64,000 nucleotides of DNA. It comes from Doris montereyensis. Taxonomy: Eukaryota > Mollusca > Gastropoda > Nudibranchia > Dorididae. The notes under the pieces are model-generated. The model did not search any database and had not been told where the DNA came from. It saw only the letters and a program-made list of their open reading frames with translations. The stretch lies in the NCBI GenBank assembly GCA_037039925.1, contig JAXRKP010000832.1, positions 41,001 through 105,000 on the forward strand, in the 5' to 3' direction. A program made the translations under genes and the position numbers. Below, one piece after another: positions 35,101-46,400 of this stretch (position 1 is the stretch's first letter; every line of letters starts with the position of its first letter).

Positions 35101-38100
35101 CTAAGATGACAGATAATAACAAAATACTACATGACACATAATGACAAAGTCTTAATGACAGATAATAGAAAATACTACATGACACATAATGACAAAATCT
35201 TAGATGACAGATAATGAGAAAATACTAGATGACACATAATGACAAAATCTTAGATGACAAGATAATGAGAAAATACTACATGACACATAATGACAAAGTC
35301 TTAGATGACAGATAATGACAAAATACTAGATGACACATAATTACAAATTAATACCAAAGTCTAAGATGACAGATAATGACAATATCTAAGACAACAGATA
35401 ATGACAAAATACTAGGTGACACATAAGGACAAAATAGTAGATGACAGATAATAAAAAAGTCTAAAACAACAGATAGACAAAACACAAATGACAGATAATG
35501 ACAAAGTCTAAAATAACAGATAGATAAAATACTAGATGACAGATAATGAAAATGTCTAAAATAACATAGACAAAATACAGACAAAGTCTAAAATAACAGA
35601 TAGACAAAATACTAGATGACAGATAATGACAAAGTCTAAAGTAACATAGACAAAAATACTAGATGATAGATAATGACAAAATTTAAGATGACACATGACA
35701 AAATCTAAGATGACACATACTGACAAAGTCTAAGATGACACATACTGACAAAGTCTAAGATGACACATACTGACAAAGTCTAAGATGACACATACTGAAA
35801 AAGTCTAAGATGACACATACTGACAAAGTCTAAGATGACACATACTGAAAAAGTCTAAGATGACAGATAATGACAAAGTCTAAGATGACACATACTGACA
35901 AAGTCTAAGATGACACATACTGACAAAGTCTAAGATGACACATACTAACAAAGTCTAAGATGACAGATACTGACAAAGTCTAAGATGACACATACTGACA
36001 AAGTCTAAGATGACACATACTGACAAAGTCTAAGATGACAGATAATGACAAAGTCTAAGATGACACATACTGACAAAGTCTAAGACGACACATACTGACA
36101 AAGTCTAAGATGACAGATAATGACAAAGTCTAAGATGACACATACTGACAAAGTCTAAGATGACACATACTGACAAAGTCTAAGATGACAGATAATGACA
36201 AAGTCTAAGATGACACATACTGACAAAGTCTAAGATGACACATACTGACAAAGTCTTAGATGACAGATACTGACAAAGTCTAAGATGACACATACTGACA
36301 AAGTCTAAGATGACAGATACTGACAAAGTCTAAGATGACACATACTGACAAAGTCTAAGATGACAGATAATGACAAAGTCTAAGATGACACATACTGACA
36401 AAGTCTAAGACAACAGATGACAAAGTTTAAGATGACTTGTTTGTTTCTTTGATTCACCCTGTCCACTATCGCGTGATCTCAGTGTGTCAAGATGAACATA
36501 ATAACAAAGTCTAAGATGACATATAATGACAAAGTCTAAGACGATACATGATGACAAAATCTAAGATAACACATAATAACAAAGTCTAAGATAACACATA
36601 ATGACAAAGTCTAAGATGACACATGATAACAAAATTAAGATGATAGACAATAACAAAGTCTAAGATGACAGACAATGACAAAATCTAAGATGATAGACAA
36701 TAACAAACTATTTGATGACAGACAATGACAAAATCTAAGATGATAGACAATAACAAACTATTTGATGACAGACAATGACAAAATCTAAGATGATAGACAA
36801 TAACAAACTATTTGATGAGAGATAATGACAAAATCTAAGATGATAGACAATAACAAACTATTTGATGACAGATAATGATAAAATCTAAGATGATAGATAA
36901 TAACAAACTATTTGATGACAGATAATGACAAAATCTGTCTTTCATATAAACAATTTGGAAAACTTACCTGTTCATAAATATGTACAATAATTGTTACATC
37001 TGAATTCTCTCCATCAACTTGTTCAATAAAATTATTAGAGTTCAATGTGATGAGCTGACCAAACTTGGGACTGTAAAAGGAAAAGAGAAATTAAAATGAA
37101 TCTTCACCACCTGTCAGTAAATAGAAGAATGTGGTCCACACAGATATTTTATCTCCATCACATAATTTGAACTAACATTGACATTATATATCAGCAGCTA
37201 TTAAGACAGACATTCAAATACTTAAAACAAAAACGAACACCATAGTTCACTTATAAAACTACAAACGAAAAGCTATTCACTAAGAATTGTAGGAGTTGGT
37301 TAGCTTTCAACCTAATCGTCAAAATTAGAGTTTTGACTTGAAAGAAGAAGCCAAGGGATCAAGTGTTCAACTGAGATCCTCACATTTACATTGCTATGAC
37401 CAAAGTTGTGTGAAACACATGTATGTTTCTTCTCTCCAGCTAGAAACCCATGAGATGACGACAGAGAGATAATACGGTGGTCTGCGGCCAAAAGACTGGT
37501 CCGTCTTACTTTATATTAGAAGCCGTGGCCTGATTTTTTCAGTAATGGATTTTTCCCTATCTAATTACCATGCATAGTGGTGTCAGTCACCGAGCAGTTC
37601 GGCTACCGGACTGGTAATCTTGAGATTTTTTATTATTTTTTTTAGCCTTCTTATTTCATAAGCGACATTTAATAGGACATGAAATAAGTATTGAAGTCAC
37701 ATAGGAACAAAGACAAAGCAAAAATCTTTGAGCACCAGACAAGATCAAAACCATGACCTCCACGTGGCTACCCATCATGAATTGAGAGCACGACACAAGC
37801 GTGTTAACTATGTGTCTGAATTCTCTCCATCAATTTGTTCAATAAAATTATCAGATTTCAGTGTGATTAACTAACCACACTCAGGGCTACACGCAGTCAG
37901 CACGGTTCGCAGTGCACTCTCTATTCATGGCACAGTAGTGTGTGCCAACACGAGGGTTGCAGGTTTGATTCGGTCTGGTGCCCAAAGATTTTTTCTGTCT
38001 ATTCATTCGTACTTGTCTCTTCTTTGTTCTTATGGGGCTTCAAAATGTATTGCATGTCCTCTGGTCAAACTTACACAGCTGCAAGGGCCTTTCTCATTTC

Positions 38101-41100
38101 TTCTATTCGTTGCAGTCTGTATTCTTTGAGAAAATCATCGTCTAGCTGTTCAAGCTCTTGGAGAAATTTCTCATCCTCATCTTTCTCCTGCTCATCGTTT
38201 AGCTATTCAAAAGAGACAAACAATACATAATACGGTAATTTGATAAAAAATCTACTCAATTTTACAAATATAATGTCTCCCAAATTTACTTAAAATTAAA
38301 AGAGGGAAGAACATAATCATAATGCTTTAGCTACAAATAGTTGTGGTTTGTAGCAATAGGACTGACTGAAATCATATCCTTATCATTGTGCCATAGAGAA
38401 AACTACAAGAAAAAGTATCCTCTACTGCTATCTGGCAAAAGGGTTTTGAAAATATTTTCTGAAGGACTCTGTATATTTTATTTACGTTTAAGCCAGCAAC
38501 TGTGTCTTAGATATCCAGGGATGCTACCACAGAATATTTCTATGGAAAACCAGTAAACCAGCAAAGGTGGTCAGCTGTGTTAATAAACACCTTCTCATTT
38601 TAGGTTAAATAAACACCTCTCATTTTTTGTTAAATAAACACCTCTCATTTTAGGTTAAATAAACACCTCTCATTTTTTAGGTTAAATAAAGACCTCTCAT
38701 TTTGAGGTTAAATAAAGACCTCTCATTTTTTAGGTTAAATAAACACCTTTCATTTTTGGTTAAATCTCATTTTTAGGTTAAATAAACATCTCCTATTTCT
38801 CTCATTTTAGTTTAAATAAAACCTCCTCATTTTAGGTTAAATAAACACCTCCAATTTTAGATTAAATAAACACCTCTCAATTTTCCCAGATTAAACAAAC
38901 AACCGTGTTAGGTTAAATCTCAATGTTAGATTAAATAAACACCTCCAATTTTAGATTAAATAAAAACTCTCATTTTATATTAAATAAACAATTTTAGGTT
39001 AAATAAACACCTCCTCTCATTTCAGGTTTAAAACCTCTCATTTTAGGTTAACCTGATACAGATACTTATTATTGTAAAATAAATAGCATCAGCCCTTTGA
39101 ACCCTACCATCCGGTACACCGGAAAAGTTTCCCAATACTACTTCCATACTGACGGTATGACGTTTATTCTCAATAGTCCGGCACTATAAATAGATGACAC
39201 ATATAATGACTCGTGACCTTTTCAAGCCAACTTGGAATAGAGTAATGCAAGAACTTTCGCCATTGTAACCGAGTTTGTCATAACTTTGATGATAAAACAA
39301 CTGGTCAAGTGAGACGTGTCCTTATCAGGAGGCGTCAACCTGCGCCTAATGAACACCTTTCAACTGGATGGAACAAGGTGTGTACGCCTATAGATACTAG
39401 TTGTGATGACTTCGAATGTGGACCAAGAAATCTCCCTGATCATCCTACAAATGCTTTTGGGTGCTGGTATGCTTCTCTCTGTAGAGTTGTTATGTATGTA
39501 AACAGGCTAAGTTAGGCTGAGAGCCAAGGGACAGGGTTTTTTTTTTAGTGGGGGAGATCAGGTTTCAAGGGGTCAATAGGAGTATCAAAAACATCAATAG
39601 AATAAATGAAAAGGTTAAAACAGTAGGTGGCCTTAAACTCCTGTCTATTCTCTGATAAGCTGGATTTCCGACCAAAGCCGAAAAAAAGTGTCATCCCTAG
39701 ATATCTTAAAAACAAGGGATAGAACAGACACTGCCTATGATTGAAAATGATTAAATCATGCAATGGTGCTTCAAATGATAGCTTTTATCCATGTTTATCC
39801 ATTATGGTTGGCAAATTAGGCTAACCAATCCTACTATGGCCTTTACCAATCTTGCAATGGCATTTCTTCAACCATGAACACGACAGCTTTTACTAATTCT
39901 TCAATGGCTACTTACGTGAGATCTACAGGTCAGCGTGAGTTTCTTTGCCAGTCCCAATTTTTCCCTTTCCTGTTCTGCTCTTTTCTCTGTCTCCATTCGT
40001 TTGAATTCTCGCCAGTCCTTAAGGACACCTTTGGGACCAGTCTGTGTTTAAAGAGCAAGAATGGTATTTACAGTGAACTAGACATCATCAAAGTAGTTTA
40101 AGTAAGTACGTTGCTTAGCCATCAATTTCATGAAAGAGATCATGAGGAGACACAGTGACAATGACAGATATAGATTCATGTACTATAATTATAAATATAC
40201 AAGCATGTTACACCCTGGGTGATACCAAATATGATTATTACATCGGGTTAGTATTCGACACTAAGGATATGCAGGTAGGCGTGGACCGTGCTATTCCAAC
40301 CTGTTCAAACGGCGGCTTAGGTGAACGAAAATTCTACTCAGAGACGGGGTACAGCATTACACAAAACCTGACCTCTTAGTTGTAGTCAGGTGCAGGTAAT
40401 AAATTACAGGAGCTCGGCCGTCTGAAAAGGGTCTGCTACTACCACCAATAGGTCCCTTGGGTGATGATTGGCACTGCTACCGAAATGCATAAAAAATTGC
40501 CCAACTTCATCCCTTTCTAATTAGGACATAAAACCATTTTTCGGCTCAGTTTTTTTTGTGGAGTGGGTATATTTTAAGGCAGTTTTACCACAAATGGGAC
40601 AAAACTTGTTTATTGCACGAGTGAATGGACCAGTTCAGTCCCTGGACATTGATACCATTACAAAGGCTCAGTATCGATTTTTTTCATTTTATACGATTAT
40701 TTCAGAACCTTCAACACATCGGTTGTATCATAAAAGTCAGAAATGTTGTCTAAAGTATACAAGTTGGTACTCATTTTTAATTACCAAAAGTACTCTCTCT
40801 GAATAATCTACATTTGATGAACTATTATTAATATTGGCTAAGATCAGCCGAATATTACGGGAAACATTCTGTGCACCTGTTATAGGAAAAATACCATCCC
40901 GACATGAGTATATAAGGGAGCTGGAACAGTTGAAATAGGGTCGACATGAAGTATTTGATAGCCTCTCAAGATTGTATGATTTTTCAAAGTATTATATTAT
41001 TTTGTTTATATGTGGAAAAACATTCATATAACGGGAAAAAAATGTTAAAAATGCAATTTTCTCAATATGTTACTCTTTGACAGTAATACGTGATCCACTT

Positions 41101-42310
41101 TTCTATTTATTGTCCGATTGCCCCCAAATTTGGTATATACATAACATTTATAACGCAAACAAAATTTCCACCCAGAACTGATTTTCGATATCTCTTCAAA
41201 TTACTGCAAAACAAATTTACCAAAAATTGGAAAGGTTGCTATTGTCATTTTCAAAACATTCATAAAATCAAAAGTTTGATTAATCCAAAATGCTACTGGG
41301 TGCGGCTAGATATTGAACCGAATAACGTTTTGTTCATAGCTGAAAATGCCTGTTTGAAATGAAGTTGGTGATATTTTTGCAATGAAAATCCAAGATGGCG
41401 GACATTCCCATGGCAAACATATGATAAAAAAATCCAAACTTTTTCAGCTAGTTTAGACATGCCAAGTACAATGGTAGTGGTTAAAATTGTCTATATATCA
41501 AATAATAAATTTAAAAAACATGCTCAACATGTGGCAACACCACGGCTGCCTGGCTTCTGCCAACACCGTTCATCAATTCAGCCCATCGCTGTGTGATGTA
41601 ACAGGCGATTCACGCCAATGTGTATGTAAACACGCCGCACAAGCACAGGATAAGAGGAAAAAAACAAGTGATTTTATTCAGAACTAAGGGAGGAGATAGA
41701 TTTTGAAAATTGGGTCAAAATTCAAGATGGCGGCTGTTTCTATAGCAACCAAGGACACTACAAACCATTCAATGATATAGGATAATTATATTCTGACAGT
41801 TACTCATGTACATACTAAAAGCAAAAACCCAAACGCAAAAAAAATCACTTCAGGATAATAAAAGAAAGCACTGAATTCAGATATTTCTATCATCTCTGTT
41901 CATAAACAAATAAAAGAAACTATGGAGCTCACACCACAAGAACCCGATAATGAAAATTGTACATTTCCAAAGGCAATTTTGGATATTTGCCTCTATCTAA
42001 AAACAAATTGTGTATGACAATTAGAATGTAAAAATCAAACTATGCCCATCCATGACATTAACTAGAGGAAAGGCATCCGATTGTAAAACTAGCTTACGTT
42101 AGTGACAATTCCATTAGACTCGGCCTGTGACTGTGAGGTATTTGACCAAGATGAAGCTTCCTTGATCACAGGCTGACTGCTTTTCTGTCCACACTCTCCA
42201 TCAGAATTGCAATTGTCAGAATTGTCATCTTCCCCATCTTCATCTTCACTACTGCTACAGTAATAATGTACCTTCTCACCAAGAAGTTTGTCATCCATGG
42301 ACAGAGACAT
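32159..42310 (-). CDS. PDCL: Phosducin-like protein (7 coding exons, one apparent frameshift)
   Basis: Cytosolic co-chaperone; the family works with the CCT chaperonin to assemble G-protein beta-gamma dimers. Coding exons, minus strand: 42098-42310, 39916-40041, 38075-38202, 36968-37070, 34229-34342, 33688-33808, 32159-32276, all with GT-AG borders. The N-terminus has DDKLLGEK followed by an acidic SSSEDED stretch. Exon 2 carries NTGPKGVLKDWREFK (joined across the exon border) and CRSH. Exon 3 gives the acidic linker and QRIEEMRKAL. Exons 4-6 give the thioredoxin-like half (IIVHIYEQ, EAMNGCLSCLASEYPTVKFC, GVPALLVYKNKELLGNFIRL). Exon 7 ends in an acidic tail (DSGSDFDVD, stop). Exon lengths total 923 bp; adding one base in exon 6 gives about 307 residues, against 301 in human PDCL. 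Inside exon 6 the frame shifts by one base before GDDFFANDIEAYLQE (see separate entry). Introns hold satellites, SINEs and a LINE end. Confidence 0.93.
32398..32905 (+). mobile_element. LINE 3' end (CR1/L2-like), in PDCL intron 6
   Basis: The frame to 32635 ends in a typical non-LTR RT C-terminus (CPLHQKFTLSKRYN, KTERYKNSFIPYAKRLL). The 3' UTR-like tail closes with TCAATAAAACTATCTCATCT, as in elements whose 3' ends are short tandem repeats. No RT core remains. Confidence 0.7.
33165..33245 (-). mobile_element. SINE-B tail fragment
   Basis: AAGATCCACTGAGCTGGAGC, TATCTCTGTTTCTATAAC, AGCAGGTGATACATGATCTC. Confidence 0.6.
33258..33441. repeat. CT/CTGT-rich simple repeat
   Basis: Imperfect CTCTCTGTCTGT repeats in PDCL intron 6. 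Confidence 0.9.
33688..33808 (-). other. PDCL: PDCL exon 6 with one-base frameshift
   Basis: Read from the acceptor, the exon codes for AAKGVPALLVYKNKELLGNF and IRLK in one frame. The conserved continuation EFGDDFFANDIEAYLQE lies one base out of phase, around plus positions 33736-33746, and that second frame is the one that joins correctly to exon 7. Relative to human PDCL about four bases are missing at this spot. No GT-AG mini-intron fits. Either the assembly lacks a base or this allele is broken. Confidence 0.85.
34590..34705 (+). repeat. Short dispersed element, best copy
   Basis: ACTTACCCAGTCCACCATTG, GTGGTGATCTCAGGGTGAAT, AGGAAACAGCAAGATGAAA, GTAAGACCTACCAGC. Confidence 0.6.
34717..36945. 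repeat. 2.2-kb satellite of 25-bp units in PDCL intron 4-5 interval
   Basis: About 85-90 monomers of GATGACACATACTGACAAAG plus TCTAA. Three zones: 34.72-35.69 kb (50-bp alternating dimers with ATACTACATGACAC), 35.70-36.42 kb (homogeneous CATACTGACAAAGTC monomers) and 36.50-36.95 kb (TAGACAATAACAAACTATTT dimers). A short dispersed element at about 36447-36495 separates the last two. Confidence 0.95.
36447..36495 (+). repeat. Short dispersed element fragment inside the satellite
   Basis: GATTCACCCTGTCCACTATC followed by GCGTGATCTCAGTGTGTCAA. Confidence 0.5.
37665..38062. mobile_element. Second inverted pair of SINE-C copies, abutting PDCL exon 3
   Basis: Minus copy about 37665-37825 (CATAGGAACAAAGACAAAG, AACCATGACCTC) and plus copy about 37880-38062 (GGTTTGATTCGG, GATTTTTTCTGTCTATTC, TTTGTTCTTATGGGGCTTC). 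The plus copy ends about 12 bp from the exon 3 donor. Confidence 0.72.
38585..39055. repeat. 26-bp minisatellite in PDCL intron 2
   Basis: About 17 variable copies of TTAGGTTAAATAAACACCTC plus TCATTT. Confidence 0.92.
40042..42097. other. PDCL intron 1, AT-rich; nearby CAAGATGGCGG motifs
   Basis: AAGATGGCGG plus CCATGGCAA/TATAGCAACCA occurs at 41390-41420 and 41725-41755, suggesting diverged copies of one repeat. Several short frames without similarity. Confidence 0.45.
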
Positions 42311-42340
42311 GATGGCCCACTTTTTGATTTGTTAGAAAAT
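42311..42340 (-). other. PDCL: PDCL 5' UTR part of first coding exon
   Basis: On the minus strand a strong acceptor (CATTTTACAG) precedes base 42340, 30 bases before the start codon, so the translation start is in the second transcribed exon. Confidence 0.6.
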
Positions 42341-42464
42341 CTGTAAAATGAAAGTAGCACCTGTAAGGGCAAACAATAGAAATCAGATCAGTCTCAACAC
42401 ATTTATAAATAATAAATCAGATTTCACAGTATGAAAATTTAATTAAATGCACTTGATCAAGTCA

Positions 42465-42715
42465 CGCCAACGGTTAAACATTTTCTTGAGATTTTTTTAG
42501 TAAAATAATCTACCCCATGGCATGTTCCAGGTTGGTGGATCTATACCTAGTCCCATTGGAGACACTAGAGTGATCATGTGTCAACACTTTGTGCACATTA
42601 AAGATCCCCTGGACTTGGCTGTTTACAAGGCAGTTTGGGCAGACTTTTTAAAACCCTACCAAAAATCCAGAGATCACCTTAGTTGTGTGGATGTGGGTAA
42701 ATCAAATCAAACATC
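42465..42715 (+). mobile_element. SINE-A, head-truncated
   Basis: CCAGGTTGGTGGATCTATAC, CCTAGTCCCATTGGAGAC, ATTAAAGATCCCCTGGAC, TTAGTTGTGTGGATGTGGG. Lies 5' of PDCL's first coding exon, in the 5' UTR intron. Confidence 0.82.
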
Positions 42716-42842
42716 AAAACTTTGCTTAATTATTGTACGTGTACACTGATGGATTTTCCAAATTTTTGCTTTGGGTGTTCATTCAGGAACAGAAAATTCA
42801 AATAAAATGGTTTTATCGAAAAGAAGGGTGTGTGGATTTGAT

Positions 42843-43080
42843 CTTAGACTTTTTTAGATCTAAGAAAAGAAGCTACAACTACTAGAGATCTAGATTAATA
42901 GATCTCTGATCTAGATAAATCTAGATCTGGTGCTTGATCTAATCTCTAGTAGAGCCTAGATTTCTAGATCTAGATTTGGATTGTCATTTTATTTTGCTGG
43001 TAATGATACCTCGAAGACAGAAAGAAAACTCTAGATCTAGACCTACATATTTATAAATTAGATCTAATGTAGATTTCTCT
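42843..43080. repeat. AGATCT/TCTAGA-rich repeat block 1
   Basis: Dense overlapping TAGATCTAGA palindromic words; related blocks at 43600-43655 and short runs at 50690 and 53208. Confidence 0.8.
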
Positions 43081-43119
43081 AATCTAGTCACTAACTTAAG
43101 TTACCAACCCTGACACTCA

Positions 43120-43440
43120 CAACTCCAGTATAATACAATCCACAATGTGTTTCAACACTCCAAACTCGAAGAAGAAAGAAACTTTGAGAAGAAGCACACA
43201 AACTACGACAGAACCATCAACAAAACGATGTTCGCCGTAAAGTATAAAGGAAGAAGCAGAAGAAGAAGTAAGTGTTAGTGTTGTAATTTGCTAGTCTGAT
43301 AATCTCCCTGACGAAAATGGAGAAGTGGAGTTCTTCAATCAGACACAAAAGAAGATCATGTTTCTTCCCAAACACGAAAGCAAGCACCGGACCGGTTTAG
43401 TTAAAAATTTAAACTATCAACAACCGAAGTTGAAATCGCC
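43120..43440. promoter_or_regulatory. Putative bidirectional PDCL/PPIL1 promoter region
   Basis: PDCL runs leftward and PPIL1 rightward from this few-hundred-base interval. It is less repetitive than the AGATCT-rich DNA on either side and rich in GAA/AAG triplets. No TATA box is visible on either strand. That promoter activity lies here is inferred from gene arrangement only. Confidence 0.45.
43121..43230 (-). other. PDCL: Probable non-coding first exon of PDCL (5' end approximate)
   Basis: A donor site (GTGAGTGTCA on the minus strand) ends at 43120, so sequence just above it is a candidate 5' UTR exon that splices to the acceptor at 42340. The upstream limit is a guess; no TATA box is visible. 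Confidence 0.35.
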
Positions 43441-43474
43441 CATGCTATCTGCTATGTCGACGATAAATGCGACA

Positions 43475-46400
43475 ATGAATGCCATTCAATCAGGAGGTGC
43501 TGGTATCCCAAAGAAATCATGGCAACCTGCAAATGTGACAATAGAGACAACGTAAGCTAAGTTTCGTTGAATATTAATTATCGCAAAAGTAGATTTTTAG
43601 ATTTTAGATCAAGATCTAGATCTAGATCTAGATTATAGATTAGATAGATCTATATCTAATACTACTTGTATACAAAGAAAAAGAGACAACCAATGAGTGA
43701 AATTTTGTTCAAAGATAAAAAATCCCACAAAAGGAAGGTTTTTGTGTTCTTTCCCTACTTTGATACTCGTGGATGCCTATCATGTGTGCAGTCTGTTTAG
43801 ATCTCTAATGTAACAAATATTATAAAAAATTTATATGCATTGATAATACCATGCGAGTAAACGAGAAAAAATAGTCAATCAACCATCCCTTAATCTGAAA
43901 GAGAAGAAGCTCATCCTGAACTATAATACTAATACTAGAGGAAATGTCCAACTGCCTTTCGCTAATCCCATGACCGAGTCCAATGTGCATAGGTAACACA
44001 TTCCCATGATAAAAGAAACAGGCCCCTCAGTGTGTATTCCCCAGCTGCGGCAACATGCTCTATCCCAGACCTAACACTTTCCTCAGCTACATGCTTCCCA
44101 TGCTTTTGAAAACTCCCTCCCTATTCTATGTCTATCACTAATATCACCCTCTCTTCTCTTTTACAATGATAAGTGACCATTGTTTTTTATTCTTGGCTAT
44201 TCCCTTCCTACAGTTTAATAGTAATCCACCTGTCCACTGCCTGGGATTGGAGTTACACTGGTTATATTCTCTTCTAAATACAGTTAATTTCGCTCAACTT
44301 TTGATTTGATTCAGTTTTGCGCTAGACCTAATTTAGTACCCCCTGAAGGTGTGGATTTTACACTAACATTATCAGGGTGTAGGGAGGGTTGTGATGCTCA
44401 TTCTTCCACCTCCAAATCTATCTGAATCAATAATATATACACACATCAGATTAGTCAGACTGTTGGAGATGCACTTTTATCTAAGGCAATCTGAAAGATC
44501 AAAGACATGGATTGGTCTACTTCCACTGTAAAAATAAAGTTCCTTAAGGCCCATAGAGCCGGAGCTTATCTCGGTTTCTCTAGCGTGAAGCAGAACAGGT
44601 GACAATCATCACCTCCTGGCCAGGATGCTAGTCTGATGCAAGTTTGTACTCCCAAGCTAGTGCTTGTACCCATTTGCACCTGGGTAGAGTGGGGACAAAG
44701 CGTGTTAAGTGTCTTTCTCAAGGAACACAACGTCGGACCCGACTTTGCTCGGATTCGAACTCGAGACCTCATGATCCCCAGTCTGGCAGCCTAACCGCTG
44801 GGCCACCAATGCCACACTACTGCCACTGTGCATGAAAATATTGTTTGTGGATTTGAGTCCTGTTGATTATTTTGTATTGTAATCACTGTCAGTTCGATTT
44901 TGGGGATTGGCTCAAGAGTACAAGGTGATTGTTAAAATGTCTTGGCCCATTTAAGGAAGCTATTGGCCCTTTGACTGATAGAGGAAGAGGGTTAATTTGT
45001 TGTTTTTTTACAACGCATGATGAAGAATGTTAAAATTTAAGTTTCAAGCTTAAAAGGTCTTTCTCTTGCATTTTTGGGTACACCTAGTCTATTTTTTATC
45101 TTTTGGTTTTACAGTTCATCATGTCAGGCTGATCATTTAACTTTTCTCCATACGCAGCATGGGCAATCTTGTCATTGAGCTATACTGGAAACATGCACCA
45201 AATACATGTCGCAATTTTGCTGAACTTGCTAAAAGAGGATACTACAATGGTATCAAGTTCCATCGGATTATTAAAGACTTCATGATCCAAGGTGGAGACC
45301 CAACTGGAACAGGTACTTTTTTTTCTTTTCCTTTGCTGTGTCACATATATTACACTGAAAATTGCAGTGATTCAACTTCCATACGATCATACTGGCAAGG
45401 GATTGACTGAAAACTAAACTTGTGTTTGAAGTATGTTAACTGACAAGATATTGGTTTATGTTATGATTGTGTACTATTGTTTCCTATCTCTATCATTTGA
45501 CGATCACAAACAACACACACACACTCACCCACAATCACCCTCACACAATCTGATATTTGCTCTGAAATCGCCAAAATCAACCATTCAGTAAATCGAGTTG
45601 AACTTGGGGGAGGGGGAAATTAAGTATAATGTATTCAGTCGCATGAACGATCGAACACTCGAAAATCAAAATCACCGATCCTCTTTAAAGGATCAAAATC
45701 TTAAATTTATACCTAGGATAACATAAGATTCGTAATAATAACAAAACGAGGGTTATCAAAGATTGGGTTTTCAAAGTTAACACCCCTCTGGCGAAGGCTT
45801 CTTTACTGAACTATGAGCCTAGGACCAAAGATGCTATTAGGAAGGGTTTGTGAACGGATGGATTGAACTGGGTGACACACTTACAGAGGTGAAAAGACTA
45901 GCATACAAGACAGGTCAGGCCCGGTGACCCATAGGTTACATGCCCTGGTGTAGGCAGGGTTTTTTTAATTTCTCGTGTTACATGTAAGTGACATCACTTG
46001 AACATGCTTGGCTTGATCTTTACCATAGGCAGACTATCCACCATGATCCCATGCATTGATCTGAGAATTGATTTGAAAATAGAATTTTTGCTTTTCTTGC
46101 AAGTTTAGCAGCCCACATTTACCATAGACTTATTCCTCGAATTTCAGCGCTGCAAACTCAAAACAAACAAATGAAGCAACCTGTAAAAATTAAAGTATTC
46201 ATGCCAGATTGTACTTGCACATATCCAAGTCTACATTCAAGGCATATATATGTAGTTTGAAAAAAAGAACCTCTGACAATTTTAATCTTTTATTTGAATT
46301 TTTTTACTGTGTTCAATGTGTGCAGGTTCCATCGTATTGCTGTATTTGAATTTGTCCTTTTGATTTTAGTGTTTCTGTTTTCTCCCTTTTATTTATTTGT

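Noticed and set aside
34717..36945. CRISPR-like regular direct repeats
   Set aside because: Units are contiguous 25-bp monomers without unique spacers, inside a eukaryotic intron.
43325..43474. N-terminal extension of PPIL1
   Set aside because: The frame is open upstream but the first codon is GTG, the peptide looks like UTR, and family members start close to the SWQP motif.
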